Below, piece after piece: positions 33,395 through 42,555 of a DNA stretch of 64,000 nucleotides; position 1 is the stretch's first letter, and every line of letters begins with the position of its first letter. The notes under the pieces were generated by a model. It did not search any database and was not told the origin of the DNA. It saw only the letters and a program-made list of their open reading frames with translations. The position numbers and the translations under genes are program-made. Source of the stretch: an uncultured Algibacter sp. (GTDB lineage Bacteria; Bacteroidota; Bacteroidia; Flavobacteriales; Flavobacteriaceae); NCBI GenBank assembly GCA_947502405.1, contig CANMZT010000006.1, forward strand, positions 62,001 through 126,000, given 5' to 3'.

Positions 33395-35290
33395 ATGTTA
33401 AATAAACCATACGTTATACTCTTGTTCTTAATTGCCTCTGTATTTGAAATCAATGCACAAGGTCCAGCAAAACCTGTCTTTAAAGATGGGGAGGCGCAAA
33501 TTGTTGAAGCTTTTAATACGCCTGATAAATGGATAAGACACGACTTATTTGTTGAAACCGAATTTGATACGGATGGAGATGGAAAGCTAGACCGTGTACA
33601 TGTAGATGTAACAAGACCATATCAAACAGATACCGAAGGTTTAAAACTACCTGTAATTTACGAATCTAGTCCTTATTATGCTGGTGTTGCTCCAGATGTT
33701 GATGGTGTGTTTTGGGATGTAAAACATGAATTGGGTGAAATGGCTAAAGAGCGTGTTCATCCAGAGGTAACTCGATTAGGAGAACGCCCAATTATTTCAA
33801 ATTCTCAAATTAAAAAATGGGTTCCTAGAGGCTATATTGTTGTACATTCATCTTCACCGGGCACAGGATTATCTCAAGGTTCTCCAACAGTTGGAGGTGA
33901 TAATGAATCTCTAGCACCTAAAGCGGTTATCGATTGGTTGTGTGGAAGAGCAAAAGGCTACACAGAACCTTACGGAAACGAAACTGTAAAAGCTTTTTGG
34001 AGTACAGGAAAAGTGGGGATGACAGGAACATCATATAACGGAACCATTCCTTTGGCTGCTGCTACAACTGGTGTTGAGGGATTAAAGGTTATAATACCAA
34101 TTGCTCCAAACACATCATACTATCATTATTACCGTTCAAATGGTTTAGTACGTTCTCCAGGTGGCTATTTAGGTGAAGATATAGATGTACTTTATGATTA
34201 TATACATAGTGGAGGCGAAGAACCGCTTGTTATAAATGATTCAAATAAAGTAAATGATGCCAATGTGCCTACTGCTTTTAAAAATAAAAGAGCTTATAGC
34301 AATGCTATGGTAAGAGATACTGAAATGAAAAACGGTATGGATAGAATTACTGGAGATTATAACGATTTTTGGGCAGGACGCGATTACCTAAACGATATGG
34401 CTCCTATGAAAGCTGCTATGTTGATGTCTCACGGTTTTAATGATTGGAATGTGATGCCAGAACACAGCTATCGTATATACAAGAAAGCCAAAGAAATGGG
34501 ATTAGAAACTGGAATCTATTATCATCAATATGGCCATGGCGGACCACCTCCTGTAAGCATGATGAATAAGTGGTTTACACATTATTTACATGGGATTGAA
34601 AACGGTGTTGAAAACGAACCTAATAAAGCTTGGATTGTTCGTGAAGATGATAAAATGGAAAACCCAACAGGATATAAAGATTACCCAAATCCAGAGGCTT
34701 CACATATAACTTTGCAACTTACATCTGGCGCTCCAAAAAGCGGTGGGTTAACATTACAAAAAACATCAAATCAGGGTAAAGAAACTTTAGTTGACAACTA
34801 TTCATTTTCTGGAAAAGCTTTAGCACAAGCAGAAATTACTAAACACCGATTACTATATGTTACACCAAAGCTTAAACATGATTTGCATATTTCTGGTGTA
34901 CCTCAAATTACTGTAAAATTAGCAAGTAATAAACCTGCTGCAAACTTATCTGTTTGGTTGGTATCCCTTCCTTGGAATGATAGTAGAAGAGCTAAAACTA
35001 CAGATAATATTATTACTCGTGGTTGGGCAGACCCTCAAAATCATAAATCATTAACAGAAAGTGAACCTTTAATTCCTGGTAAATTTTATAACGTAACTTT
35101 TGATTTGCAACCTGATGATCAAGTTATTAAAGCAGGACAACAAATTGGTTTAATGATTTTTTCCAGTGACAAAGAATATACTTTGCATCCAAACCCAGGA
35201 GCAGGACTCACTATTGATTTGGATGGATCAATTTTAACCTTACCAGTTGTTGGTGGCTCTAACAGTTATAATAAAGCTTTTAAATACTAA
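33395..35290 (+). CDS. X-Pro dipeptidyl-peptidase (CocE/NonD family)
   Basis: This 631-residue secreted serine peptidase of the S15 type removes X-Pro dipeptides. A signal peptide (to about residue 21, ending EINAQG) precedes an alpha/beta-hydrolase domain. The nucleophile is in GKVGMTGTSYNGTIPLAA near 208-225, the acid in MSHGFNDWNVMPEHS near 347, and the His in YHQYGHGGPP near 378. The C-terminal jelly-roll domain (about 430-620) contains HDLHISGVPQITVKLASN and MIFSSDKEYTLHPNPG. Length fits the family. It probably assists protein or peptide nutrition in the periplasm. Confidence 0.92.
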   Translation: MLNKPYVILLFLIASVFEINAQGPAKPVFKDGEAQIVEAFNTPDKWIRHDLFVETEFDTDGDGKLDRVHVDVTRPYQTDTEGLKLPVIYESSPYYAGVAPDVDGVFWDVKHELGEMAKERVHPEVTRLGERPIISNSQIKKWVPRGYIVVHSSSPGTGLSQGSPTVGGDNESLAPKAVIDWLCGRAKGYTEPYGNETVKAFWSTGKVGMTGTSYNGTIPLAAATTGVEGLKVIIPIAPNTSYYHYYRSNGLVRSPGGYLGEDIDVLYDYIHSGGEEPLVINDSNKVNDANVPTAFKNKRAYSNAMVRDTEMKNGMDRITGDYNDFWAGRDYLNDMAPMKAAMLMSHGFNDWNVMPEHSYRIYKKAKEMGLETGIYYHQYGHGGPPPVSMMNKWFTHYLHGIENGVENEPNKAWIVREDDKMENPTGYKDYPNPEASHITLQLTSGAPKSGGLTLQKTSNQGKETLVDNYSFSGKALAQAEITKHRLLYVTPKLKHDLHISGVPQITVKLASNKPAANLSVWLVSLPWNDSRRAKTTDNIITRGWADPQNHKSLTESEPLIPGKFYNVTFDLQPDDQVIKAGQQIGLMIFSSDKEYTLHPNPGAGLTIDLDGSILTLPVVGGSNSYNKAFKY

Positions 35291-35299
35291 ATATCAAAA

Positions 35300-35908
35300 T
35301 TGGACGCATTAGAGAAACAGGAAGTTTATTGGTCTAAAAGATACCAAGACAACCAAACAGGTTGGGATATTGGAGGTCCCTCAACACCTATTAAAACCTA
35401 TATAGATCAGCTAAAAAATAAAGATTTAAAAATCTTAATACCTGGTGCAGGAAATTCTTATGAAGCAGAATATTTATTCAACAAAGGTTTTAAAAATGTA
35501 TTTGTTCTAGACATTTCAAAAGAACCATTGCATGCATTTCAATCTAGAGTTCCACGTTTTCCTAAAAATCAAATGATTCATGATGATTTTTTTTCTCATA
35601 AGAACCAATATGATTTGATTATCGAGCAAACATTTTTCTGTTCTTTTCCTCCTAGAAAAGTTAACAGACAAGCTTATGCGAACAAAATATTTGAACTCTT
35701 AAAAGAAGATGCAAAGTTAATAGGCTTATGGTTTAATTTTCCACTTTCAGGAGATATGGAAAAACGTCCTTTTGGTGGTTCAAAAAAAGAATATTTAGGG
35801 TATTTTGCTCCACTATTCCATGTTAAAACGTTTGAAGCGAGTTATAATTCAATACCGTCAAGACAAGGCAATGAGTTATTTGGGATTTTTAAGAAAAAAG
35901 CCAACTAG
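35300..35908 (+). CDS. SAM-dependent methyltransferase, TPMT family
   Basis: This 202-residue protein belongs to the thiopurine S-methyltransferase-like group. WSKRYQDNQTGWDIGGPSTP near residues 11-30 is the family N-terminal motif, LKILIPGAGNSYEAEYLFN near 45 is the SAM-binding loop, and VFVLDISKEPLHAFQ and IIEQTFFCSFPPRKVNRQ follow. Targets could be thiols, thiopurines or halides. It starts at TTG (35300), 9 bp after the peptidase stop; no ATG lies near. Its end overlaps the convergent pcm gene by 4 bp. Confidence 0.88.
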   Translation: MDALEKQEVYWSKRYQDNQTGWDIGGPSTPIKTYIDQLKNKDLKILIPGAGNSYEAEYLFNKGFKNVFVLDISKEPLHAFQSRVPRFPKNQMIHDDFFSHKNQYDLIIEQTFFCSFPPRKVNRQAYANKIFELLKEDAKLIGLWFNFPLSGDMEKRPFGGSKKEYLGYFAPLFHVKTFEASYNSIPSRQGNELFGIFKKKAN

Positions 35909-36546
35909 TTTTTATCTTCTAATAAAGGCACAAATCTAAATTCACCAAACTCCTCTTGTTCAAATTCTTTTGGGCCTTTTCGAGTAAACATGGTCATAAT
36001 TTGAACATCGTCACCTACAGGAATCACTAACCTTCCTCCTATTTTTAATTGACTTAATAATGGTTTAGGAACAAAAGGTGCTCCTGCAGTTACAATAATG
36101 CCATCAAAAGGTGCTTCTTCTTCTAAACCTATATACCCATCACCAAAAATGAGTTTTTTTGCTCGGTATCCTAGTTTTGGTAAAAACTTACTTGTTTTCT
36201 TAAATAACTCGTTTTGACGTTCAATACTATAAACTTTGGCTCCTAACTCACACAAAACAGCTGTTTGATACCCACTTCCTGTACCAATTTCTAGAATTTT
36301 ATCTCCAGAGTTTATTTCTAATAATTCAGATTGAAATGCTACCGTATAGGGCTGAGAAATGGTTTGGTCTGCAGCAATGGGAAACGCTTTATCTTGGTAA
36401 GCATGATCCAAAAAACTAGAATCCATAAACAAGTGCCTGGGTATGTTGCCTATAGCTTTTAAAACATTTGAATCGGTTATCCCTTTGTTTTTTAATATGT
36501 TAACGAGTTGCTGTCTTAGTCCTTGATGCTTAAAAGTATCTTTCAA
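35905..36546 (-). CDS. pcm: Protein-L-isoaspartate O-methyltransferase
   Basis: This 213-residue SAM enzyme methylates isoaspartyl residues in aged proteins. Conserved are IPRHLFMDSSFLDHAYQDKA near 28-47, the active-site loop AADQTISQPYTVAFQSELL near 53 (Ser in the ISQP motif), the SAM motif LEIGTGSGYQTAVLCELG near 87-104, and the post-motif region IIVTAGAPFVPKPLLSQLK. Length is standard. It is convergent with the TPMT gene and diverges from the Gfo/Idh gene at 36705. Confidence 0.95.
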   Translation of the reverse strand: MKDTFKHQGLRQQLVNILKNKGITDSNVLKAIGNIPRHLFMDSSFLDHAYQDKAFPIAADQTISQPYTVAFQSELLEINSGDKILEIGTGSGYQTAVLCELGAKVYSIERQNELFKKTSKFLPKLGYRAKKLIFGDGYIGLEEEAPFDGIIVTAGAPFVPKPLLSQLKIGGRLVIPVGDDVQIMTMFTRKGPKEFEQEEFGEFRFVPLLEDKN

Positions 36547-36679
36547 TTCTGGTGGTGTTTAGTTGGCTAAAATTAGGCAAAGATTTTTAAGCTAGAAAGC
36601 TATTTATTCAGATTTTATTTTTCATCATTTTAGCTCAAAAACTTTTAGATTATTTACTTAACTTGATACTTTAAATAAT

Positions 36680-36687
36680 TATTTTTG
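36680..36687 (+). promoter_or_regulatory. Candidate -7 box for the 36.7-45.4 kb gene run
   Basis: TATTTTTG fits TAnnTTTG and would start transcription about 12 nt before the ATG at 36705. A TTG lies only 14 nt upstream, shorter than the consensus spacing. Confidence 0.4.
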
Positions 36688-36704
36688 TTGAAAACGTAAA
36701 GATT

Positions 36705-37664
36705 ATGCTAAAAGCTGGAGTTCTTGGTGCTGGCCACCTAGGTAAAATTCATTTAAGACTTCTTAAACAGTCTGAAAAATACGAGCTTGTTGGGTTTTAT
36801 GATGCCGATGAAGAAAATGGTAAGAAAGTAGAATCCGAATTTGGTTATAAATTTTTCAACTCGATTGATGCCTTAATTGATGCTGTAGACATGGTAGATA
36901 TAGTAACGCCTACACTATCGCATTATGACTGTGCAAAACAAGCTATTGCTAAAGGCAAGCATGTTTTTATTGAAAAACCAATTACCAATACTGTTGAAGA
37001 AGCAGAACATATCAGAGAACTTTTAGCAGAAAATAATTTACGTGGACAAGTTGGGCATGTTGAGCGTTTTAACCCAGCATACATTGCCGTTAAAAGTGAA
37101 ATAAACTCTCCTATGTTTATTGAAACACATCGTTTAGCAGAATTTAACCCTAGAGGTACTGATGTTCCTGTAGTTTTAGATTTAATGATTCATGATATAG
37201 ATATTATTTTAAGTGTAGTAAAATCTAAAGTAAAAAGTGTTTCAGCGAGTGGTGTTGCTGTAATTAGTGATACACCAGATATTGCCAATGCACGCTTGGA
37301 GTTTGAAAATGGTTGTGTAGCTAACTTAACTGCTAGTAGAATTTCACTTAAAAAAATGCGTAAAGCCAGATTTTTTCAGAAAGACGCTTATATTTCAGTT
37401 GACTTTTTAACTAAAAAATGTGAAGTAGTTAAGATGAAAGACGCGCCTGAAAACCCCGGAGATTTTGATATGATTCTTCAAAATGCTGAAGGTGTAAAAA
37501 AACAAATCTATTTTGATAATCCTTCTGTCCCGGATAATAACTCCATTTTAGATGAATTGGAAACTTTTGCAGATGCTATAAATAATAACACAACACCTGT
37601 AGTAACGCTTCATGACGGTACAGAAGCCTTACGGGTTGCTACACAAATTATAAATAGTTTTTAG
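36705..37664 (+). CDS. Gfo/Idh/MocA-family oxidoreductase
   Basis: This 319-residue NAD(P)-dependent dehydrogenase has a Rossmann motif GVLGAGHLGKIHLRLL at residues 4-19, the family EKPIT motif near 90 that carries the catalytic Lys, and GQVGHVERFNPAY near 112. Length fits. Substrates in this family are sugars, inositols or biliverdin-like compounds and cannot be specified here. It directly precedes the 3-hydroxybutyryl-CoA dehydrogenase gene without a gap (stop at 37664, ATG at 37665), so the two are surely co-transcribed. Confidence 0.88.
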   Translation: MLKAGVLGAGHLGKIHLRLLKQSEKYELVGFYDADEENGKKVESEFGYKFFNSIDALIDAVDMVDIVTPTLSHYDCAKQAIAKGKHVFIEKPITNTVEEAEHIRELLAENNLRGQVGHVERFNPAYIAVKSEINSPMFIETHRLAEFNPRGTDVPVVLDLMIHDIDIILSVVKSKVKSVSASGVAVISDTPDIANARLEFENGCVANLTASRISLKKMRKARFFQKDAYISVDFLTKKCEVVKMKDAPENPGDFDMILQNAEGVKKQIYFDNPSVPDNNSILDELETFADAINNNTTPVVTLHDGTEALRVATQIINSF

Positions 37665-38552
37665 ATGAAAAACGTTGCAGTAATTGGAGCTGGCACTATG
37701 GGAAATGGTATCGCTCATACTTTCGCTCAAAGCGGTTTTAAAGTGCAGTTGATTGATGTTAATGAAGAAGCTCTAAAAAAAGGCATACAAACCATAGCTA
37801 AAAATTTAGATAGAATGGTTGCCAAAGAAAAAATTACAGAGCAACAGAAAACCGAAACTTTAAATAATATTACAACTTATACTGATATTAAAGATGGTGT
37901 TGATTCTGCTGCTTTAATAGTTGAAGCTGCTACTGAAAATTTAGAATTAAAACTAAAAATTTTCAAACAGTTGGATGAAGCCTGTTCTGAATCAGCTATT
38001 TTGGCAACAAATACCTCTTCAATATCTATTACACAAATTGCAGCTGCTACCTCAAGACCAGAGCGCGTTATTGGGATGCATTTTATGAATCCTGTTCCTA
38101 TTATGAAATTAGTAGAAATTATTCGTGGTTATAACACCCATGATGAAGTTACTAATACCATTATGGAACTTTCTAAAACTTTAGGTAAAACCCCTGTAGA
38201 AGTTAATGATTATCCTGGATTTGTTGCAAATAGGATTTTAATGCCAATGCTCAACGAATCTATTGAAACGCTTTATAATGGTGTTGCAGGCGTTGAAGAA
38301 ATTGATACTGTTATGAAATTAGGTATGGCTCACCCAATGGGTCCTTTACAACTAGCCGATTTTATAGGTTTAGATGTGTGCTTATCTATTTTGAATGTGA
38401 TGTATGATGGCTTTAAAAATCCTAAATACGCACCATGCCCCTTATTAGTTAATATGGTAAGAGCTGGAAAACTAGGTGTAAAATCTGGTGAAGGTTTTTA
38501 TGATTATGCTGAAAGTAGAAAAGCTGAAATTGTTTCGAAACAATTTTCTTAA
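37665..38552 (+). CDS. hbd: 3-hydroxybutyryl-CoA dehydrogenase
   Basis: This 295-residue enzyme oxidises (S)-3-hydroxyacyl-CoA with NAD(P). The nucleotide site VIGAGTMGNGIAHTFAQSG is at residues 5-23, NTSSISITQIAA near 116, the catalytic His in GMHFMNPVPIMKLVEIIRG near 137-156 and the C-terminal domain motif VNDYPGFVANRILMPMLNE near 183. A Glu at about 141 (in the His-Glu pair) is less obvious, but the family pattern is complete. It takes part in fatty-acid or amino-acid breakdown or in polyhydroxybutyrate metabolism. It is followed after 1 bp by an M23 lipoprotein gene, an odd functional neighbour. Confidence 0.93.
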   Translation: MKNVAVIGAGTMGNGIAHTFAQSGFKVQLIDVNEEALKKGIQTIAKNLDRMVAKEKITEQQKTETLNNITTYTDIKDGVDSAALIVEAATENLELKLKIFKQLDEACSESAILATNTSSISITQIAAATSRPERVIGMHFMNPVPIMKLVEIIRGYNTHDEVTNTIMELSKTLGKTPVEVNDYPGFVANRILMPMLNESIETLYNGVAGVEEIDTVMKLGMAHPMGPLQLADFIGLDVCLSILNVMYDGFKNPKYAPCPLLVNMVRAGKLGVKSGEGFYDYAESRKAEIVSKQFS

Positions 38553-38553
38553 A

Positions 38554-39165
38554 ATGAAATATCTAATTTGTTTTTTTATCTCTTGTATCTCTATTTTATC
38601 TTGTAAGCAAAAAGATAATCACACAAAAGAAAACATAGTTGCAATAAAAAATGATACTTTACTTCAAATTAATTACTATGATATCTTTAAAGAAAAAACT
38701 AATTATATTTCTGAAGGGTTTGATTTCCCTGTAGGAAAACCAAATGCAAAAGGATATTACAATGCTCAAAAATTTCAAGAAAATAATCATTTAGGGGATG
38801 ATTGGAATGGTATTGGCGGAGGAAACTCAGATTTAGGAGATTCTATATACTCAATATCCAATGGATATATTAGTGAAGTTAAAGATTACAAAGGAGGTTG
38901 GTGTAAAGTGCTAAGAATTGTTCATTTATATGAAGGCAAATTATATGAATCTCTTTACGCGCATTGCGATTCTATATTAGTAGCACAAGGCAAATTTATC
39001 AAGAAAGGTGAAAAAATTGCTACAATTGGTAATTGTAATGATAATTATTTAGCGCACCTTCATTTAGAAATAAGAAACAAAGTTGGTTTAGATATTGGAG
39101 GCGGTTATTCAACTAATACTAAAGGTTATTTAGACCCAACAGGCTTTATTAACAAAAATAGATAA
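38554..39165 (+). CDS. M23-family metallopeptidase lipoprotein
   Basis: This 203-residue protein starts with a lipoprotein signal (MKYLICFFISCISILSCKQK, Cys17). The start at 38554 is chosen because it gives the signal peptide and follows the previous stop by 1 bp; a longer frame from 38488 overlaps that gene. The LytM-type zinc site is intact: the first His and Asp in NNHLGDDWNG near 85 and the HxH motif in LAHLHLEIRNK near 173. YSISNGYISEVKDYKGG and YESLYAHCDSI are the usual flanking strands. It likely cuts peptidoglycan cross-links in the periplasm. Confidence 0.85.
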   Translation: MKYLICFFISCISILSCKQKDNHTKENIVAIKNDTLLQINYYDIFKEKTNYISEGFDFPVGKPNAKGYYNAQKFQENNHLGDDWNGIGGGNSDLGDSIYSISNGYISEVKDYKGGWCKVLRIVHLYEGKLYESLYAHCDSILVAQGKFIKKGEKIATIGNCNDNYLAHLHLEIRNKVGLDIGGGYSTNTKGYLDPTGFINKNR

Positions 39166-39168
39166 CAA

Positions 39169-40407
39169 TTGGCAAAAATAATTCCATTTAAAGCAGTTCG
39201 ACCAACTCGAGCCATCGTTGGGTTAGTTGCGGCACGTCCTTATCAAAGTTACACGGTTGAGGAGCGCGAATCTAGAATGGATTATAATCCTTACAGTTTT
39301 CTTCATATTGTAAATCCAGGATATAAATACCACCAAGCTATTCATGGTGAAGAACGTTACAAACTTGTTAGAAATCGATATTTAGAATTTAAAGAAGATG
39401 GAGTTTTTATTCAAGATGAAAAGCCTTCTTTATATGTTTATAAAATAGTTAATAGACTCGGACAAAAATTTAATGGCATTATAGCTGCCACAAGTGCAGA
39501 AGACTATGAAAAAAACATTATAAAAAAACATGAAGACACTATTGCTAAGCGTGAGCAAACTTTTAAAACATACTTAAAAACAGTAGGATTTAATGCTGAA
39601 CCGGTACTACTAACCTACCCTGATAACGATGTTATTTCATCAATAATTGAGGATACTCAAAAAAAACATGCTGAATTTGAGTTTACTATGACTTACAGGG
39701 ACACCCATTATTTATGGAAAATAGAACATGAAGAAACCATTACTCAGATTCAAAATGAATTTGAGAAAATGAAAACTATATACATTGCAGATGGTCATCA
39801 TAGATCATCATCATCTTACCTGTTATATAAAGATGAAAAAAGTAAAAATACAAATCATAATGGTACAGAATCCTATAACTTCTTCATGTCTTATCTTATT
39901 CCAGAATCAGATTTAGTAATCCATGAGTTTAATCGTCTTGTAAAAGATTTAAACGGATTAACTAAGGAAGAATTTTTAATTCGTTTAGATTCTTTATATC
40001 GAATAGAAAATAGAGGTAGTATCCCTTACATACCTTCAAAACCACATCATTTTAGTATGTATTTAGACGGTGAATTTTATTCTTTATACTTAAGAAAATC
40101 GAGATACCAGATAAATACTGCTCTAGATGAATTGGACGCTGAGTTATTGTATAAGACCATATTACAACCCGTTTTAGGAATTAACTATTTAAGGAATGAT
40201 AACCGAATAGCATATGTAAATGGAAGACACGAAATGGTTACAATTAAAGGTAGTGTTGATAAAGGCGAGTTTGAAGTTGGTTTTGGTATGTGTCCTGCAA
40301 CTATTGAACAAATAAAGAATATAGCAGATGAAGGTTTAACAATGCCTCCAAAAAGCACTTATATACTGCCAAAATTAAGAAGCGGTGTTACTATTTATGA
40401 ATTTTAA
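39169..40407 (+). CDS. DUF1015 family protein
   Basis: This 412-residue cytosolic protein matches DUF1015. It opens AKIIPFKAVRPTRAIVG and contains ESRMDYNPYSFLHIVNPG near 35-52, LYVYKIVNRLGQKFNGIIAA near 88, YIADGHHRSSSSYLLYKDE near 203-221 with two adjacent His residues, and a C-terminal GMCPATIEQIKNIADEG then MPPKSTYILPKLRSGVTIYE. The family's function is unresolved, though the conserved ADGHHR motif looks catalytic. It uses a TTG start 3 bp after the previous stop. The next gene, yggS, follows after 77 bp. Confidence 0.88.
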   Translation: MAKIIPFKAVRPTRAIVGLVAARPYQSYTVEERESRMDYNPYSFLHIVNPGYKYHQAIHGEERYKLVRNRYLEFKEDGVFIQDEKPSLYVYKIVNRLGQKFNGIIAATSAEDYEKNIIKKHEDTIAKREQTFKTYLKTVGFNAEPVLLTYPDNDVISSIIEDTQKKHAEFEFTMTYRDTHYLWKIEHEETITQIQNEFEKMKTIYIADGHHRSSSSYLLYKDEKSKNTNHNGTESYNFFMSYLIPESDLVIHEFNRLVKDLNGLTKEEFLIRLDSLYRIENRGSIPYIPSKPHHFSMYLDGEFYSLYLRKSRYQINTALDELDAELLYKTILQPVLGINYLRNDNRIAYVNGRHEMVTIKGSVDKGEFEVGFGMCPATIEQIKNIADEGLTMPPKSTYILPKLRSGVTIYEF

Positions 40408-40484
40408 TATAATATTGGTTTAGCTATTACATTATTTAGTAGAATCAGTTTAACAACAAACAGCTTTATAAATAACAATAAAGT

Positions 40485-41156
40485 ATGAGCATAAAAGAGA
40501 ATCTTAAAAATATAAAATCTAAACTCCCAGAACATGTTACTCTAGTTGCTGTTTCAAAAACCAAACCTGTTAAAGACCTCATGGAAGCATATAATGCTGG
40601 TCAGCGCATATTTGGTGAAAATAAAATTCAAGAAATGGCAGAGAAATATGAAGAAATGCCTAAAGATATTGAGTGGCATATGATTGGGCATGTACAACGC
40701 AATAAAGTAAAATACATGGCAGGTTTTGTGTCTCTAATTCATGGGGTTGATAATTTCAAATTACTCAAAGAAATAAATAAGCAGGCTAAAAAGCGTGAAA
40801 GAGTTATTAATTGTTTATTTCAAATAAAAATAGCTTCAGAAGATTCTAAATTTGGTATGTCAGCAAATGATGCTTCAGAAATCATAAAATCTCAAGAGTT
40901 TTCAGAATTAGAAAACATAAAAGTTACTGGAGTAATGGGAATGGCTACTTTTACTGATGATGAGCACCAAATAAAAAAAGAATTCAATCATTTAAAATCT
41001 ACCTTTGAAACTTTAAAACAGTTTGATACTAATAACTGTAAGCTTCAAATAATAAGTATGGGTATGAGTGGTGATTATCCATTAGCAATTGACTGCGGAA
41101 GCAATATGATTCGAGTTGGAAGTAGTATCTTTGGACATAGGATTTACCAAAATTAA
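40485..41156 (+). CDS. YggS-family PLP homeostasis protein
   Basis: This 223-residue PLP-binding protein (PLPBP/YggS/PROSC) is thought to buffer pyridoxal phosphate and affect amino-acid pools. The PLP Lys is in LVAVSKTKPV near 20-29, followed by RIFGENKIQEMAEKYEEM, EWHMIGHVQRNKVKYM near 64-79, VTGVMGMATF and the phosphate-binding LQIISMGMSGDYPLAIDCGS near 186-205 with RVGSSIFG. Length is typical. It is cytosolic. The next gene starts about 30 bp downstream with a non-standard codon. Confidence 0.93.
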   Translation: MSIKENLKNIKSKLPEHVTLVAVSKTKPVKDLMEAYNAGQRIFGENKIQEMAEKYEEMPKDIEWHMIGHVQRNKVKYMAGFVSLIHGVDNFKLLKEINKQAKKRERVINCLFQIKIASEDSKFGMSANDASEIIKSQEFSELENIKVTGVMGMATFTDDEHQIKKEFNHLKSTFETLKQFDTNNCKLQIISMGMSGDYPLAIDCGSNMIRVGSSIFGHRIYQN

Positions 41157-41188
41157 GTAATCTAATAACAAACAAATAGCAAATTCCT

Positions 41189-42553
41189 ATTTACGCAATT
41201 TTAGACATAGAGACTACTGGAGGAAAGTTTAATGAAGAAGGCATAACAGAAATTGCCATATACAAATATGATGGACATAATCTTGTAGATCAATTTATTA
41301 GTTTAATAAACCCAGAACGCGACATACAACCCTTTGTAGTCAATTTAACAGGAATAAACAGTAACATGCTTCGGAATGCTCCAAAATTCTATGAAGTAGC
41401 AAAACGTATTATTGAAATTACTGAAGATTGTATTTTAGTGGCTCATAATGCACAATTTGATCATCGTATTTTATGTACTGAATTTAGACGATTAGGCTAT
41501 GAATATGAAAGAAGAACTCTTTGCACTGTTGAACTTTCAAAAGATTTAATTCCTGGTCAAGCTTCTTATAGCTTAGGCAAATTAGTTCGCTCTTTAGGAA
41601 TTCCTGTAACAGACAGACACCGAGCCTCTGGAGATGCATTGGCAACTGTAAAGTTGTTTAAAATGTTGCTTGCAAAAGACTCTTCAAAAAGTATTATTCA
41701 AAAATCTATTCGGCTAAACCCGAAACGTCAACTAGAACCAAGACATTTAGATATTATTGATGCCTTACCTTCCATTACTGGTGTTTATTATATCCTTAAA
41801 GAGAATGGGGATATTATTTACATTGGTAAAAGTAAAAACATAAAAAAGCGTATCAATCAACACTTTACAGGTACAAACCCTAAATCTAAAAAAATACAAG
41901 CTCAAGTAACTGCTGTAACTTATGAAGCCACTGGAAGCGAACTTGTTGCGCTTTTAAAAGAAAGTGAGGAAATAAAAAGAGTTAAACCTATCCATAACCG
42001 AGCATTACGGCGCTCTATTTTCACACATGCCTTATATAGTTTTAAAGACGAAAACAACTATATAAATTTAAAAATTGAAGCAGCAGATGGTCGCAAAAAG
42101 CCTATCACTACTTTTAGTAATCGCCAAAGCGGAAAAAGTTTTATAACTAAAGCTGTTGAAGATTATAATTTATGCCAAAAACTTACTGGTCTTTATAAAA
42201 CAAAAACAAGCTGTTTTAATTTTGAAATTAAAAGTTGTGAAGGTGCATGCATACAAAAAGAAGCTCCAGAGTCTTACAACAAACGTGTTGAAGCGTTAAT
42301 TGAAAAAAACAGCTATACCAATAAAAACATGGTGATTATTGATCGAGGTAGAGAAATTGATGAACGCAGTGCCATACTTATTGAAAATGGCATTTTTAAA
42401 GGTATTGGTTTTTTCAATTTAAACTATCAAATTAATAACCTTAAAGTTCTAGAATCGATAATAACACCTATGCAAAATAATAGAGATACACAACATATTA
42501 TTCAAAGCTATCTGAGAAAAAATAAACGCATTAAAACCCTTTTAATAGATTAA
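41189..42553 (+). CDS. DEDDh exonuclease / GIY-YIG (UvrC-like) fusion, ATT start
   Basis: This protein of about 454 residues joins a DnaQ-type 3'-5' exonuclease (residues 1-165) to a UvrC/Cho-type GIY-YIG nuclease domain (about 190-290) and a C-terminal part. The exonuclease motifs are ILDIETTGG at the very start, NAQFDHRIL near 85 and HRASGDALATVKLF near 145 (DEDDh). The GIY-YIG part reads ITGVYYILKENGDIIYIGKS then IKKRINQHF. Such fusions occur widely in Bacteroidetes and probably act in DNA repair. The first ATG (41366) would remove motif I. The frame is open back to a stop at 41177, and that stretch has no ATG, GTG or TTG; only ATT at 41183 or 41189 is available. I use 41189, which gives (M)YAILDIETTGG as in relatives. 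Confidence 0.85.
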   Translation: MYAILDIETTGGKFNEEGITEIAIYKYDGHNLVDQFISLINPERDIQPFVVNLTGINSNMLRNAPKFYEVAKRIIEITEDCILVAHNAQFDHRILCTEFRRLGYEYERRTLCTVELSKDLIPGQASYSLGKLVRSLGIPVTDRHRASGDALATVKLFKMLLAKDSSKSIIQKSIRLNPKRQLEPRHLDIIDALPSITGVYYILKENGDIIYIGKSKNIKKRINQHFTGTNPKSKKIQAQVTAVTYEATGSELVALLKESEEIKRVKPIHNRALRRSIFTHALYSFKDENNYINLKIEAADGRKKPITTFSNRQSGKSFITKAVEDYNLCQKLTGLYKTKTSCFNFEIKSCEGACIQKEAPESYNKRVEALIEKNSYTNKNMVIIDRGREIDERSAILIENGIFKGIGFFNLNYQINNLKVLESIITPMQNNRDTQHIIQSYLRKNKRIKTLLID

Positions 42554-42555
42554 AC

